From Scilla litardierei (Eukaryota; Streptophyta; Magnoliopsida; Asparagales; Asparagaceae), in contig CM061132.1 in NCBI GenBank assembly GCA_030789695.1, positions 31,396,418 to 31,460,417 of the forward strand: 64,000 bases of DNA, in the 5' to 3' direction. Shown one piece after another: positions 43,921-54,747 of the stretch. Made by a program: the position numbers and the translations under genes. The notes under the pieces were generated by a model. That model was not told the origin of the DNA. It searched no databases and worked only from the letters and a program-made list of their open reading frames with translations. Each line of letters opens with the position of its first letter. Position 1 is the stretch's first letter.

Positions 43921-44390
43921 GTTGACAATGTTACTGAGGTAGCTACAGAAGAAGCCTCATCTGAGGACAAAGCCCCTGAAGGGTTGTAAGTTCAAAATAT
44001 TCAAGTAGTTTATGGAGATTTCAGTGCTTATATCATTTTCATACCTCAGAAAAAGGTATACCTGATTTCTGGCTCACGGCAATGAAGACAAATGACGTGT
44101 TGGCTGAGGAGGTAAGCAAGATGGATTTGCTGTTTTCTTCAACATTATTCAGTTTATTATCCCACACGATACCATGCCCGATTCTATTTCTTTCATGAGT
44201 TCAGATCCAGGAGGGTGATGAGGGGGCTTTAAAGTACCTAAAAGACATAAAATGGTGTAGAATTGATGACCCAAAGGGTTTCAAACTAGAATTTTTCTTT
44301 GACACCAATCCTTATTTTAAGAACTCTGTCCTGACAAAAACTTACCATATGATCAAAGAAGATGAGCCAATCATAGAGAAGGCAGATGGG
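43921..44390 (+). pseudogene. NAP1-type nucleosome assembly protein gene fragment
   Basis: Three exon-like pieces with GT-AG neighbours. 43921-43989 encodes [20 protein letters not shown]. 44050-44111 encodes [19 protein letters not shown] followed by gtaagc. 44205-44390 encodes [39 protein letters not shown] and [17 protein letters not shown]. These are core residues of plant NAP1, a histone H2A-H2B chaperone of nucleus and cytoplasm. The gene's N-terminus and the acidic C-terminus are missing and sequence after 44395 is unrelated, so it is a captured fragment rather than a working gene. Confidence 0.85.
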
Positions 44391-44699
44391 TAATTTCCTT
44401 TTTGAGCGATTTGCCGATCAGCAGTATTGTTTTGTTTTTCTTTATCAACTTGATTTGGCCTGCAATTGATTTTTGTGTAACAGATTTTTGGCCTGCAATT
44501 GATTTTTGCGCAATTGATTTTTGGCCAGCACCTGCTGTTCTACATTTGATTTCCTATAATCAATTTTTTTATCAATTTACGTTCTGCAAATGATGTGCAA
44601 TTGATGTTCCTCAACTAAACTTGACTTTAGGAAATCTTGGACAGAGGTTTTGGAAAATTTTTTGGAAGAAATTTGTTAAGCATTTGGATTAGTGGAAGA

Positions 44700-45050
44700 A
44701 TTTTTTTGGATTATTGCATTTTTTGGATTATTGAATTATTGTTAAACATTTGGACAGTTCAAATTTTGTGTGTATGTATTTAGCGGCACGGGCCTGCGTG
44801 TATATTCAAATTATGTTAAGCAATGTCGTGTAGGTCAAATTTTAGGACAACTATTTTGTTAAGCAGTGTCTATGCCTGCGTGTATGTTCTTTGATTTTCT
44901 TCTTTATTTTTTAAAATCTTTATTATCAAGATTTTGTCCATCATAATAAATGTAAAGAAACCGATGTAATAGGGTAAATGTAACACCATGGATATCATCC
45001 CTAGAGAAGTGTTTGAGAGGCGGGGGCTGCATTATGCGAAGCTATGGAAA
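44700..45050 (+). repeat. First copy of a roughly 350-bp duplication
   Basis: Contains 'gtatttagcggcacgggc', 'ccgatgtaatagggtaaatg' and ends with 'gaagtgtttgagaggcgggg'. The second copy lies at about 45478-45830, offset about 778 bases. Confidence 0.8.
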
Positions 45051-45477
45051 TATCACCGACCAGGATCAGATTACTCCATGCAAGCTTCCTGTTTGCAGTT
45101 CAACGTAAGAATACTCTCTCTTCTTACAAGTTATATATTACAATTTACAATACAAATATCACCTACCAGGATCAGATTGGTCCCGAGCATGATGCATACC
45201 ATCCCACTATTTCCAGAAGTGAACATCATGCTCTTCATGGTAAGAGACTTTGTCAACACATACTTAAAGTTAGTATATAAAGACTTTGTCAGAAACATGT
45301 GACATTTTGGTTCATCATTTTTTATTAAAAGAAGATTTAAACATAGAGGCATCAAAAATGCATTTTCTCACATGATACACTTTGAAGCAAGGGGTTGCTA
45401 ATATGGTCCAAAACTGACTTAATTGCTTTCCTTTCATTTTACTCTCAGTTTATGCAATCCACTTTCGTTTTGGATTA

Positions 45478-45830
45478 TTGGAAGAAATTTTTTGTATTAT
45501 TGAATTTTTTGGATTATTGAATTATTGTTAAACATTTGGACAGTTCAAATTTTGTGTGTATGTATTTAGCGGCACGGGCCTGCGTGTAAGTTCAAATTAT
45601 GTAAAGCAATGTCGTGTAGTTCAAATTTTGGGACAACTATTTTGTTAAGCAGTGCATATGCCTGCGTGTATGTTCTTTGATTTTCTTCTTTATTTTTTTA
45701 AAATCTTTATTATCAAATTTTGTCCATCATAGTAAATGTAAAGGAACCGATGTAATAGGGTAAATGTAACACCCTGGATATCATCCTTAGAGAAGTGTTT
45801 GAGAGGTGGGGGGGCTGCATTATTCGAAGC
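45478..45830 (+). repeat. Second copy of the roughly 350-bp duplication
   Basis: Same order of motifs as 44700-45050, leading into the RBR-type exon. Confidence 0.8.
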
Positions 45831-46270
45831 TATGGTCGTCGGTGCGAATAAGTTTTGCTACTGCCCGTTTAAGGATTGTTCAGCGCTGCTGCTGGCCAGC
45901 GAAGTGGATGAGGGGCGAGTGGACCAGTCTGAACGCCCAAGTTGTAGGATGTTTTTCTGTGCTATATGCAAGGTTGCTTGGCATTCAGGGGTGATCTGTA
46001 AAGAGTTTCGGGGGCTCGAAGTAGATCAGAGAGGGAAAGAGGATCTGATGCTACTTGAGACTGCTAAGGATGTCTTCATGTTACCTGCAGGAATGCATCT
46101 CTAAATGTACATTTATTTTTGTTTACAAAAATTTTCATCAAATATCAAGTATTATAATTTTGAGGGTGATGGCTTTATTTATTGTTTCAGGTTCAGATAT
46201 GAATTCTGCTATGGATGTGGGAAGAAATGGGGAATCACTCATGCCAGCTGTGGTGATGCTTAATCTAATG
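45780..46270 (+). pseudogene. RBR-type E3 ubiquitin ligase gene fragment (IBR region)
   Basis: The first exon-like piece (45789-46077) encodes EVFERW-like sequence with a G-run frame break, then ALFEAMVVGANKF, CPFKDCSALLLASEV, CRMFFCAICKVAWHSGV and EDLMLLETAKD. A second piece (46191-46262) encodes FRYEFCYGCGKKWGITHASC after an 'ttgtttcag' acceptor. These are the in-between-RING Cys pairs and the RING2 start of plant RBR ubiquitin ligases. The N-terminal RING1 and much of RING2 are absent. It is a captured, non-functional fragment. Confidence 0.82.
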
Positions 46271-46863
46271 TAATGAGTTGAGAAAATTTGATGAATGTGT
46301 GCAATTGAATCAGAATGTTTGGATGAATCTTTCATTTGAAAATGAACCTGTCTTCTATGCAAACCAGTGCTTAATGTCATTTGTAAGGTTGGCCTATATA
46401 TCATGCATGAACTCCATTAGCCCTTGATATTGATGTGTTCTTGGCTGTGCAACCTATGATGCACCAATATGTGCACAAATACAGAATATCCTAAAATTAT
46501 ATATTGAGGTATGCGCTCAATAATTTCGATGGTATGAACGTTTTCAGGCTATGTTATCAATTGATCAAGATATTTGATCGATAGATCTCCTCCTTAGAAA
46601 ATTGGTCAACATATACACATGCATCTACATCAAATATCATGTTCTGATGAGATGTTCTAAGATACGTATCTGATGTCTTAGATATATATGTAATATGTTC
46701 CTAAAACATTTTGGATATGTTTATCGAAATATTCATATTCAACATGGATTTATCAAGTATTAGAAACAAGTATTAGAAATGTTTGGGTTTTCGAAGATTC
46801 GGTCGATGGGTTGGTACGTGCACTCATATTCTCTACATACTTTAATTGTTCTTGGTAAATAAA
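46271..46863. other. No gene recognised
   Basis: AT-rich DNA downstream of the RBR fragment, perhaps its 3' flank or intron carried along. Confidence 0.4.
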
Positions 46864-47197
46864 TCTATTATACATTTGACAACGATTTTTGAATTCTAGG
46901 GCCGACTAAGACACGTGACTAGGACAAAAGGGTTGATATAAGAACGACTGAGATTTAATCTTTATGAATGAATGGTTGAGAGTCAATTCTGTGGAAAGTT
47001 TTGGAGTGAAAACCATTTCTGGGTAAATGAAAGTTCTGTAGAATAGTAGAGTGTACGCAATTAATGTATTTGGGAAAAATACTTTAGCTTGCACTTAATA
47101 CCCGCGCCGAAGGCGCCCGCTAAATTTTTTACACTAATTTGTTGTTCCGCGCCGTAGGCTGGGCGCCGAATTTGTTGTTCGACGTCAAGTTTGTTGT

Positions 47198-47250
47198 TTT
47201 CTCGCCCATTTCTCCAATCCGTATGCCCATTGTTCCCCAATTCAAATTAA

Positions 47251-47259
<9 letters not shown>
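47198..47259 (+). repeat. Right copy of the 62-bp direct repeat
   Basis: Same as 40949-41010, and here continuing into the (TA)n run and on into Athila sequence. Confidence 0.9.

Positions 47260-47332
<73 letters not shown>
47254..47332. repeat. (TA)n microsatellite, about 39 units
   Basis: Pure TA alternation of almost 80 bases. A shorter TA run follows the LINE at 41957-41975. Confidence 0.95.
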
Positions 47333-47336
<4 letters not shown>

Positions 47337-47424
47337 CCCCTACTTCCCTAATGTATATTAATTATTCATCGCTGATTTGATTGTTTGCTTTTCAGGTTAG
47401 CCTGGGGGAGCTTGGGGGAGTTCC

Positions 47425-49491
47425 ATGACGCTCCAGAGCTTCGCGGAGGAGGCGTTTCTTCGCACGCTTCAGTTTTTGCTCTCGCGTCATGCTCAGGTAT
47501 ATTCGTTTCATTCTATGGCACATCTCGCGGCACACATGCCGCCTTGCCTTAGGCCACGAACTCGGGAGCCCGCTTCCAAGCGGAAAAAGTCAGGTGATCC
47601 TGGCTCCTCTTTCGCTAGGGCGGACTCCCCTCCACCTAGCCCACCACCACCTATACAGCTGCCTCCTACCGCACCCATTCCACCACCTGCATAGCCCGCC
47701 CCCACGATCGATGCGATGGGGATTACCTTCAGAGACGACGTCCAGCGCGCCAGATTTGAGCGTATCTCCCATCGCTCGATCGTACCAACTAGGTTTGCGC
47801 ACCTTGCTGACTTAGAGCGCCTAGGGGTCCTTGAGGGGATACTCCAATTGTATGATAACATGGGGTGGCGTGATTTCTTGTCGGTGTCGGTGGACACTTA
47901 TATCTGCACGACACTAGAGGTCCTTAGCTCTATTGAGCGGACCCTTGGAGGATGCTCATTTCGCCTAATGGATCAGGAGTGCCATGTCACTCTTGACATG
48001 CTCCGAGCATTCTTCCAGTGGCCCGCTGTCCCCGACCCAGACCGAGCTTACAGCCCCACGCACATCCCACCCCCGTCATTCGACACCCATGCTTTTTGGA
48101 CACAGATCACAGGATCACCCCTTGGCTTTGACCTTAGTCGGGCTAAGGCCTCTACCGTCCTCCACTCGTGCCTCCGCATTGCACATCGCCTTATGGCGAC
48201 CACTTTTCTTGCGAGGTACGAGCCTGGAACGTTGTCGACGCTAGAGCTCTACATGCTCTATGCGATGACACGTTCTAGGGTTTTTAATGGAGATGACGTT
48301 TTGGTCCCCGCCATAGAGATTGATATCGCCAGTTGGTACATCGACCGCCTCATTATTTCTGTCGGCGCTCGGACGCCTATTTGCTGCGGCGGTCTGATTA
48401 CACTCTTGGCCCTTTTATGCGGAATTAACCTCCCAGCTGGCTTGCTGAGACCACCGGGCCCCACCTCACTTTCCATAGATGTTATGGCCCGGATGAGGAT
48501 GCTTCGTCCTCATGGTCAGTGCCACTGGGTATAGCTGCACGGTCCCCACAGCGCCGATTACATGATTCTTCTGTGCCATGCTCGGACGCATATTGGACCC
48601 GCGGGCGGGGAGTGGATTCCACCGATGGATCTTCTCATCCCCGCCGCGTACGTGCTTGAGCCTGAGGGTGCTCATCAGGAGCCCCTCCTTCCACCCCTTG
48701 ACCTTGTGATCCCTCAGCATGCACCTGCTTCGTCTGCACCTCCCGACACCTCATCCACACGTCTGTTAGTGTCGGGAGCACTTTAGCTGTGTCCACCCAC
48801 ACCACCACCACTGTGCCCATGTCGATAGATCCCATTTCTGCTGCCAGCCCCGAGCGTCCCCCCACCAAAATTGAGAGTGGCGAGCCCTCTTTTGCTTCCG
48901 CGGCTGACACCATATCCTCATTTTTGTTCTCGACCCCTGGGGAGTCTTTTCCTTCACATTTCACGCCCTCCCCTATCGTCGACCTCACTGTCTCCACCGC
49001 CGCTGTATTTTTCGAGAGTGTCGTGACGTCTGTCCCCACATCTGTGTCATTGACCTCTCCGTCCGCCTCATCGTTCGCCACCACTTCTGCTTCTGCTGCC
49101 GCTCCATCCTCTTCTACCATTCCTGCGTCTCGGCCTCTCACAGAGGCCGGGCATCACTTAGGGAGCACAGCACCACCACACCACACCACTGTTGCACATG
49201 TACTTTACAGTAGCCATGTCATCTGTTCGACCCTCCTCTCCACCTCCCCCCGACACTCTAGTTCAGCACCTCCGTGCTCTAGAGGGGGCAGTTAGTGGAC
49301 TTAGAGGAGATTTTAGGGCTCTCTCCGCTACTGTCAGTGCTGTGTAAATGCAGGCCGCTTTACTGCCTGGTATTCAGGCTTGCCTGAGCCAGATCCTTGC
49401 ACGACTGCCTCCTCCACCCACACACATCCAGCGTCCACCTCGCCCACCACCTCCGCCACAGGACGGTGCTGGTGCACCCCCACCCCCTTAG
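47425..49491 (+). pseudogene. Athila env-like ORF (ATHILA ORF-1 family)
   Basis: Frame from MTLQSFAEEAF at 47425, with a stop at 47692, then GITFRDDVQRARFERISHRS, PTRFAHLADLERLGVLEG, LYDNMGWRDFLSVSVDTY and MDQECHVTLDMLRAFFQWP. This is the N-terminal ATHILA domain pattern. A hydrophobic stretch (TPICCGGLITLLALLCGINL, about 48376-48435) may be a membrane segment. After a stop at 48532 the same frame continues (ADYMILLCHARTHIGP...), then after a frame change near 48787 a Ser/Thr-rich part and a Pro-rich end (to about 49491). Position downstream of integrase is where env-like genes occur in Athila. The function is unproven; it is not a recognisable viral envelope by sequence. Confidence 0.75.
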
Positions 49492-51386
49492 GCACACACT
49501 GGATGCCTTTCATACTTTTGCTGTCGATACGTTGGATATTTTTTCTGAGCCTGTTGATTTTGCTCACCTCCTCCACACTTTTTGTTCATATCTGTCTATA
49601 TCCTTTTGGGAGTGAGGGAGTATTTTTGGGGACACCTATCTGGTATTATTTTGATCTCTGCATTCACCACACGCATATCTGCATTCATCACCTGCATGCC
49701 AGCATCATCTCTTTTTTATTTTCCATTTTCATCATGCATGCGTCCTGACCCACCCCACCCATTTTTGTCTCTAGTGTGCCACACTCTGCACATTGAGGAC
49801 ACTGTGCACTTTAGCTTGGGGGAGTGAGTTCTCACGCACTTTTTATTTTTTTCGCCCCTTTTTATTTTCCCACCTTTTCTTTGTTTTTACACTTATTTTC
49901 ACCCACTTTTTCATTTTTTTCATGCATCACGTTTTCCTTAACTTTTTATGTGTGTTGCATATGTACAGTAGTTTTTATTTTCTTTTATCCTTATTTCTTT
50001 TATCCTTTTTGCTAGAAATGAATTTTCTGTGATGACGACGACGTGGTATTAGCTTATCTCTATTATCTTGTCATGGCATAGTCTTTATTTCAGCTATCAT
50101 ATGTTATGTCTTGATGTGCATCTGAGATAGTAACACGCACATTCATGTATGAATATGGATGAAATTCTTTTATTAACTGAGTCTGATGATTTTTACTGTA
50201 TACTTTACGTAGAAAACACACCAAGCTTCACGCATTGATTGCTTATATCTGGAGTACTGCTTTCTTTTCTTATATCACTTCTTATTGCATGAAAATTGTA
50301 CGCTTCACTTTTAGGTTGATTGAGTGTATGCTAGGTTGATATAACTGGATTAGTTTACTTTCTGAGATTAAACTGAGTAGATTACATTACCCTGCTGAAA
50401 GTTGTCGTGCACATTCTATAGAGTGAACCGAGTGTTACATATATTTCTTTCTCCACATATCTTGAGCATTATTTCTATACATAACATCATTGGTGAATCT
50501 CCCTTTAGCGAATCTTATATTGGCATTTTCCCCCGCTATGAAAATCCATGCTCCAACCCCCCAAAAACAAAAATAAAGAAATAATACATGTATATCTTTC
50601 TATCTTTTGATTAGGGATCACAATTGTATATATGATTGAAGAAAAAAACAGAAAAAAAGAAGAAAAGAAAAGAAAAGAGAAAAGAAGTTCATATATGATC
50701 TCATCTCATAATTTTTCTCTCTTTCTCCCCTCTTTTATTTTTATTCTTTTGGAGCTTCAAAAATGGGGAATAAACTTATTGATCTATCTTATGCCATCAC
50801 GCTTATAAATAAGATTGGGAGAGAGGATCCAATGATGTGTGAGAGAGTGACTACTTGATTGTGCATGACAACCTAAGCAAGGTAATTTTCTATACTCGGT
50901 GAGATTACTAAAAGTTTTACGAAATCCAGGAATTGAAACTTATCATGCATTTCATGGAAACCATACATTTCTATTCTTATTGATCCATATTGTGTGATAT
51001 CTCTTATACTCCAAGTAGAAAGGATTCAATTGAAAAGTGTGTGGTCTATGATTATGTATACAACTTTAGATACTTCATACGATGTTAATTCTAGAATGAT
51101 TCCATATTTCATACTATTTTGATATTCTTGGGTTTCTATTTTGAATGCATCCATATGATTATGATATCGAGATAAAAATCTTTGGCATGTGTTTTATATT
51201 CGTCGTATGCTATATGAGTAAGCGAAACCCACGTCCTGAGAAAATGATCTAGCGCATCTCTCTCTTTGTTTTCTTTCCTTATCTATTTTCTATTTCTTCC
51301 ATTTTTCCTTTTTATTATTTTTTCCATCGGGTTCGCCTTTTACTTATCTTCCTCGAGGATGAGTAAGAGGTAAGCTTGGGGGATTT
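49492..51386 (+). other. Athila 3' non-coding region
   Basis: No gene. It has 'cattgaggacactgtgcac' then 'tagcttgggggagtgag' at 49792-49830, a polypurine-like site far from the LTR. Purine-rich 50640-50695 and pyrimidine-rich 50715-50750 stretches follow. It ends 'cctcgaggatgagtaagagg' then 'taagcttgggggatttt' before the LTR. Confidence 0.65.
51370..51386 (+). promoter_or_regulatory. Polypurine tract of the Athila-type element
   Basis: gtaagcttgggggattt directly before the 3' LTR. The gag-only element has the same phrase in minus orientation at about 22917-22935. Confidence 0.75.
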
Positions 51387-53128
51387 TAATCACTCCATAT
51401 TTTACACCTTTTTTCTGCATGTTTTCATGACGTTTTGATCACCCATATTGCGTTTTTCACGATTATTCGACAATATTGCGATGCTTTTTACTATTTCTTG
51501 TTTTTGTCGTATTTCAGGAGATATGGAGCGATTTGGAGCGAAAACGAGATCAAATGAGTTTCACGCACTTCGGAGTGTTACCCACGGCCTATTTGATAAG
51601 TTATCAGCGATGTAGGATGAGCGGAGCGACGAGGAAGCGAAAAGGAGAAGAAATAGGCTCAGTAGCACCTCACTCGGCCGACCAAGGCTGGTCATTCGGC
51701 CGAGTGACAGATCACCCTCGCCCGAGTAGAACGGATACGCAAAGAAAATTTTAGACGTTCACTCGGCCGAGCAAAGAATCCCATTCGGCCGAGCAGGAAA
51801 GCCCACTCACCCGAGTCAGTCAGGGAATTCAGACAGAAAAGAGCTGAAGTTACTGAAAAATCTGAGAAAGCTCACTCGGCCGAACGTTATAGCTACTCGA
51901 CCGAATGAAGAAGACTGCTCGGCTGAGTCACCCCGAGAGACGGACCCCTTAAACCCCGAAGTTACTATTTTTGTACATGGTTTGTCCATCGGGCGAGTGA
52001 CAATGGTCACTCGGCCGAGTGACCCTATCCGACTGCTGCTAGGATTGCGAATTCTGGGCTGCGCATGGGCAGTTTTGTCACGATTTTTTTGGACGTTTTT
52101 GGCTTGTATTTAAGCCCTGTTTTTACCCTAGTTTTAGGAGAGACTTGAATTATTTTTTAGAGAGTTCCTTTATGTTTTTGACGGCTATTCTTTGGAGAAA
52201 TCTCAGCTGGTGATCGTTGGCTACATCATTGGTTTGATCTTTCTTGTTAAAAACTCAATTTTTATGAATTGTTTCTCTTTTGCAATGAATTGTGTCATGA
52301 TTTATATTGTTATATCTGAGGTTTTCATGATGATTAGTGAGTAGTTCAGTCGTTCTAGGACCTAGGGATGAACCCTATGGACCCGGTCTCTTGAATTGTG
52401 ATGAATTTGTGGATTTGTTGCTAGAATTGATAATGGTTAGGTTGTGATTGATATATTACGAGTAGCTAGGAATTCATATCGATTGGGATTTGCAGGAGAT
52501 TGGATCCCAATTGATAGGAAGGCCTAGATATTCGATTTAGATTGATAATTGGAATTCTCTAGATTTGGTTTGCAAGAGATTGGACCAAAGCTAGGATTTT
52601 TAATTATGAGTCTATATTAATATTCGTTTGCAAGAGATTGGGCGAATACGAATTATCATAACCTAGATCGTAGCTCGAGTTTGCACGAGAGTGGGCTCGA
52701 GATGCGATTGGACAATGATGTCATTCTTCACGCTAGCGGCCTAGGCTAGGGTTTGAACGAGAGTGGGTCCTAACCTAGGTTTGCTATAGACCGGCAATAG
52801 CACGAGAGCGTGAGCTTGGTTCTACATTTAGTTGCGACTAGTTCACCAATATTCAAGTCTAGTAACAATGAAATTTATGATTCACAAGGATGAGAAACGG
52901 TTTGTAGTGGGGATTCCTTAGCTCCAGAGGCTTTATTATATTTATATTTCTTGCTATTGAACGATTGTGACGATACACCAAAATTATTATTATTCTCTTG
53001 ATAGCTAGGTAATTAAAGTGAGATACTATCATTTGTTCCTCCCTGAGTTCGATACCCGCTCGGCACTACACCGTGCGCTTGCGGTAAGACTACAAGTCGT
53101 TTTTCGGGTGTATATCTGGACGTGATCA
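51387..53128 (+). repeat. 3' LTR of the Athila-type element
   Basis: TAATCACTCC (G-to-A in the terminal TG) ... tatctggacgtgatca, matching 34294-36055. Confidence 0.92.
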
Positions 53129-53414
53129 TCACGAAGTCCATCATGATGTGCTGCCACTTCCACTCCGGAATGGGCAATGGCTGTAATAAGCCCGCAGTCC
53201 TCTGATGTTTAGCCTTCACCTGTTGGCACATAATACACTTCGCCATGCTCCGTGCGATGCTTCTCTTCATGCCATGCCACCAGTAATGCTGTTGCAGATC
53301 CTGATATATCTTGGTACCTCCAGGATGTATAGAGTATGGAGAACTGTGAGCTTCCTCCAACAGATCCTCTCTAATAGTGACAGACGGTACACAGATCCTG
53401 TCCTCAAACCTCAA
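53129..53414 (-). pseudogene. Chromovirus integrase, zinc-binding part
   Basis: Minus strand: MRFEDRICVPSVTIREDLLE, HSSPYSIHPGGTKIYQDLQ, YWWHGMKRSIARSMAKCIMC and [19 protein letters not shown], ending in MDFV where the Athila element is inserted. His and Cys residues of the HHCC finger are intact. Confidence 0.9.
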
Positions 53415-53438
53415 GGATCCATCTACATGAATCTTAAA

Positions 53439-54747
53439 CTATGGCCTCTGGCCTGCTATTACCAGGTCTTTGATCTTCAGCAGCTTCTCATCGTCCATCT
53501 GAGCAGTCTTGATCCTCTCTACCAATGTCGACTGGATGTGCATGCCCATCAAAGATGCAATCATCACTGGTAGAATCACTTCTATACCCATGTCTCGGAT
53601 CTCTTGCTGCATCCTCCACTGAGTCATAAGGGTCATCACCACTGGTAGACGAGTCAACGCATCAGGTACGGCATTGACTTTCCCAGGATGGTATTGAAGG
53701 TCAATGTCATAATCCGCTATGAGCTCGACCCATCGTCTCTTATGCATGTTGAGCTCCTTCTGAGTGAAGAGATACTTCAGACTCTTATGATCTGAGAACA
53801 CCTTCACGTGCTCCCCTAATAGGAAGTGCCTCCAAATCTTCAATGTAAAAATCACTACCGCCAACTCAAGAGCATGGGTGGGGTAGTTCTTCTCATGGAT
53901 CTTCAACTGTCTGGATGCATATGCTACGACTCGACCGTGCTGATGCAACACACATGCCAGATGCATCATAGAAGACTTCGAATCCTCCTGATCGGTCTGG
54001 AATGATCAAAATGGGTGTAGTCATCAACCTCTTCTTCAGTTCATGGAAAGCATCCTCACATGCTTTCGACCAAACAAACACCACATCATTTCTCGTCAAT
54101 CGCGTCATGGCTCCTACGATCTTCGATAAGTTTTTGATGAACCTTCGGTAGTAGCCAGCGAGTCCCAAGAAACTTCGAATCTCGGTCACCGTTAGGGGGA
54201 CTGGCCAGTTTTGAACAGCTTCTACTTTTTCAGGATCAACAGCAATCTCTTCTCCTGATACTGCGTGGCCTAGGAACACCACCTCGTTCAGCCAAAACTC
54301 ACACTTACTAAGTTTGGCATAAAGCTGGTATCTTCTCAGGGTCTCGAGAACCTTCCTTAAGTGTTCTGCATGCTCTACCGCATTCTTCGAGTAGATGAGA
54401 ATGTCATTGATGTAGACTACTGCAAACTTGTCCAAGTATTCATACAATACTTGGTTCATGAAACTCATAAATACCGCGGGTGCATTGGTCACACCAAACG
54501 GCATTACCAAGTACTCATAATGTCCGTATCTGGTTCTGAATGCAGTCCTGGGAACATCTTCGTCTTTCACCTTCACTTGATGGTACCCTGTCCTCAGATC
54601 CAGCTTCGAATAGACGCTTGACCCACCGAGCTGGTCGAAAAGATCGTCGATGCGCGGTAGAGGGTACTTGTTCTTCACTGTGACTTTGTTCAGCTCACGG
54701 TAGTCAACGCACATACGTAGGGATCCGTTTTTCTTCTTTACCAGCAA
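53439..54747 (-). pseudogene. Chromovirus reverse transcriptase and RNase H
   Basis: Minus strand. [20 protein letters not shown] at 54747 starts the visible block; [40 protein letters not shown] and [20 protein letters not shown] follow. The catalytic box is [12 protein letters not shown] (about 54389-54421): the first Asp of Y-I-D-D is Asn, which should abolish polymerase activity. RNase H spans a frame change near 53960: FYDASG, then [37 protein letters not shown] and [17 protein letters not shown]. Confidence 0.9.

Larger units (their letters stand above)
41975..47123 (+). mobile_element. Helitron-like sequence with captured gene fragments (boundaries tentative)
   Basis: A segment begins A|TCTATTATACATTTGACATCG at 41975, next to a TA-rich site. 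A nearly identical start lies at 46864 (TCTATTATACATTTGACAACG), and 41975-42110 is alignable with 46864-46990. A GC hairpin gcgccgaaggcgc at 47104-47116 is followed closely by CTAA (47120-47123). TC start, 3' hairpin, CTRR end and an A/T-rich target are Helitron features. It holds intron-containing fragments of two unrelated plant genes, as Helitrons often do. No Rep/helicase is seen, so it is non-autonomous. A small 260-bp Helitron (46864-47123) may be nested at, or fused to, the end of a larger one. Confidence 0.5.
34294..53128 (+). mobile_element. Athila-type gypsy element (18.8 kb) inserted in the chromovirus integrase
   Basis: Flanked by the 5-bp duplication TCACG (34289-34293 and 53129-53133), with TGATCA...GATCA ends. 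LTRs are 34294-36055 and 51387-53128. Internal order: tRNA-Asp-type primer site, a short Gag-module ORF, reverse transcriptase, RNase H, integrase, a promoter-like region, an env-like ORF and the polypurine tract. Reverse transcriptase wording ([29 protein letters not shown]) and the env-like ORF are characteristic of the Athila lineage. Capsid and protease are absent. A LINE tail and Helitron-like sequence sit between integrase and the env-like ORF and account for about 6.2 kb. Confidence 0.92.

Noticed and set aside
43921..46270. Working NAP1 and RBR genes
   Set aside because: Only internal exons are present, with missing ends, and the RBR piece has a frame break; they sit inside mobile DNA.
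47139..47351. 70-residue ORF with an Ile-Tyr repeat
   Set aside because: Pure translation of the TA microsatellite.
47425..49491. A true viral envelope gene
   Set aside because: The sequence matches the plant ATHILA ORF-1 family; no signal peptide, cleavage site or fusion features are evident.
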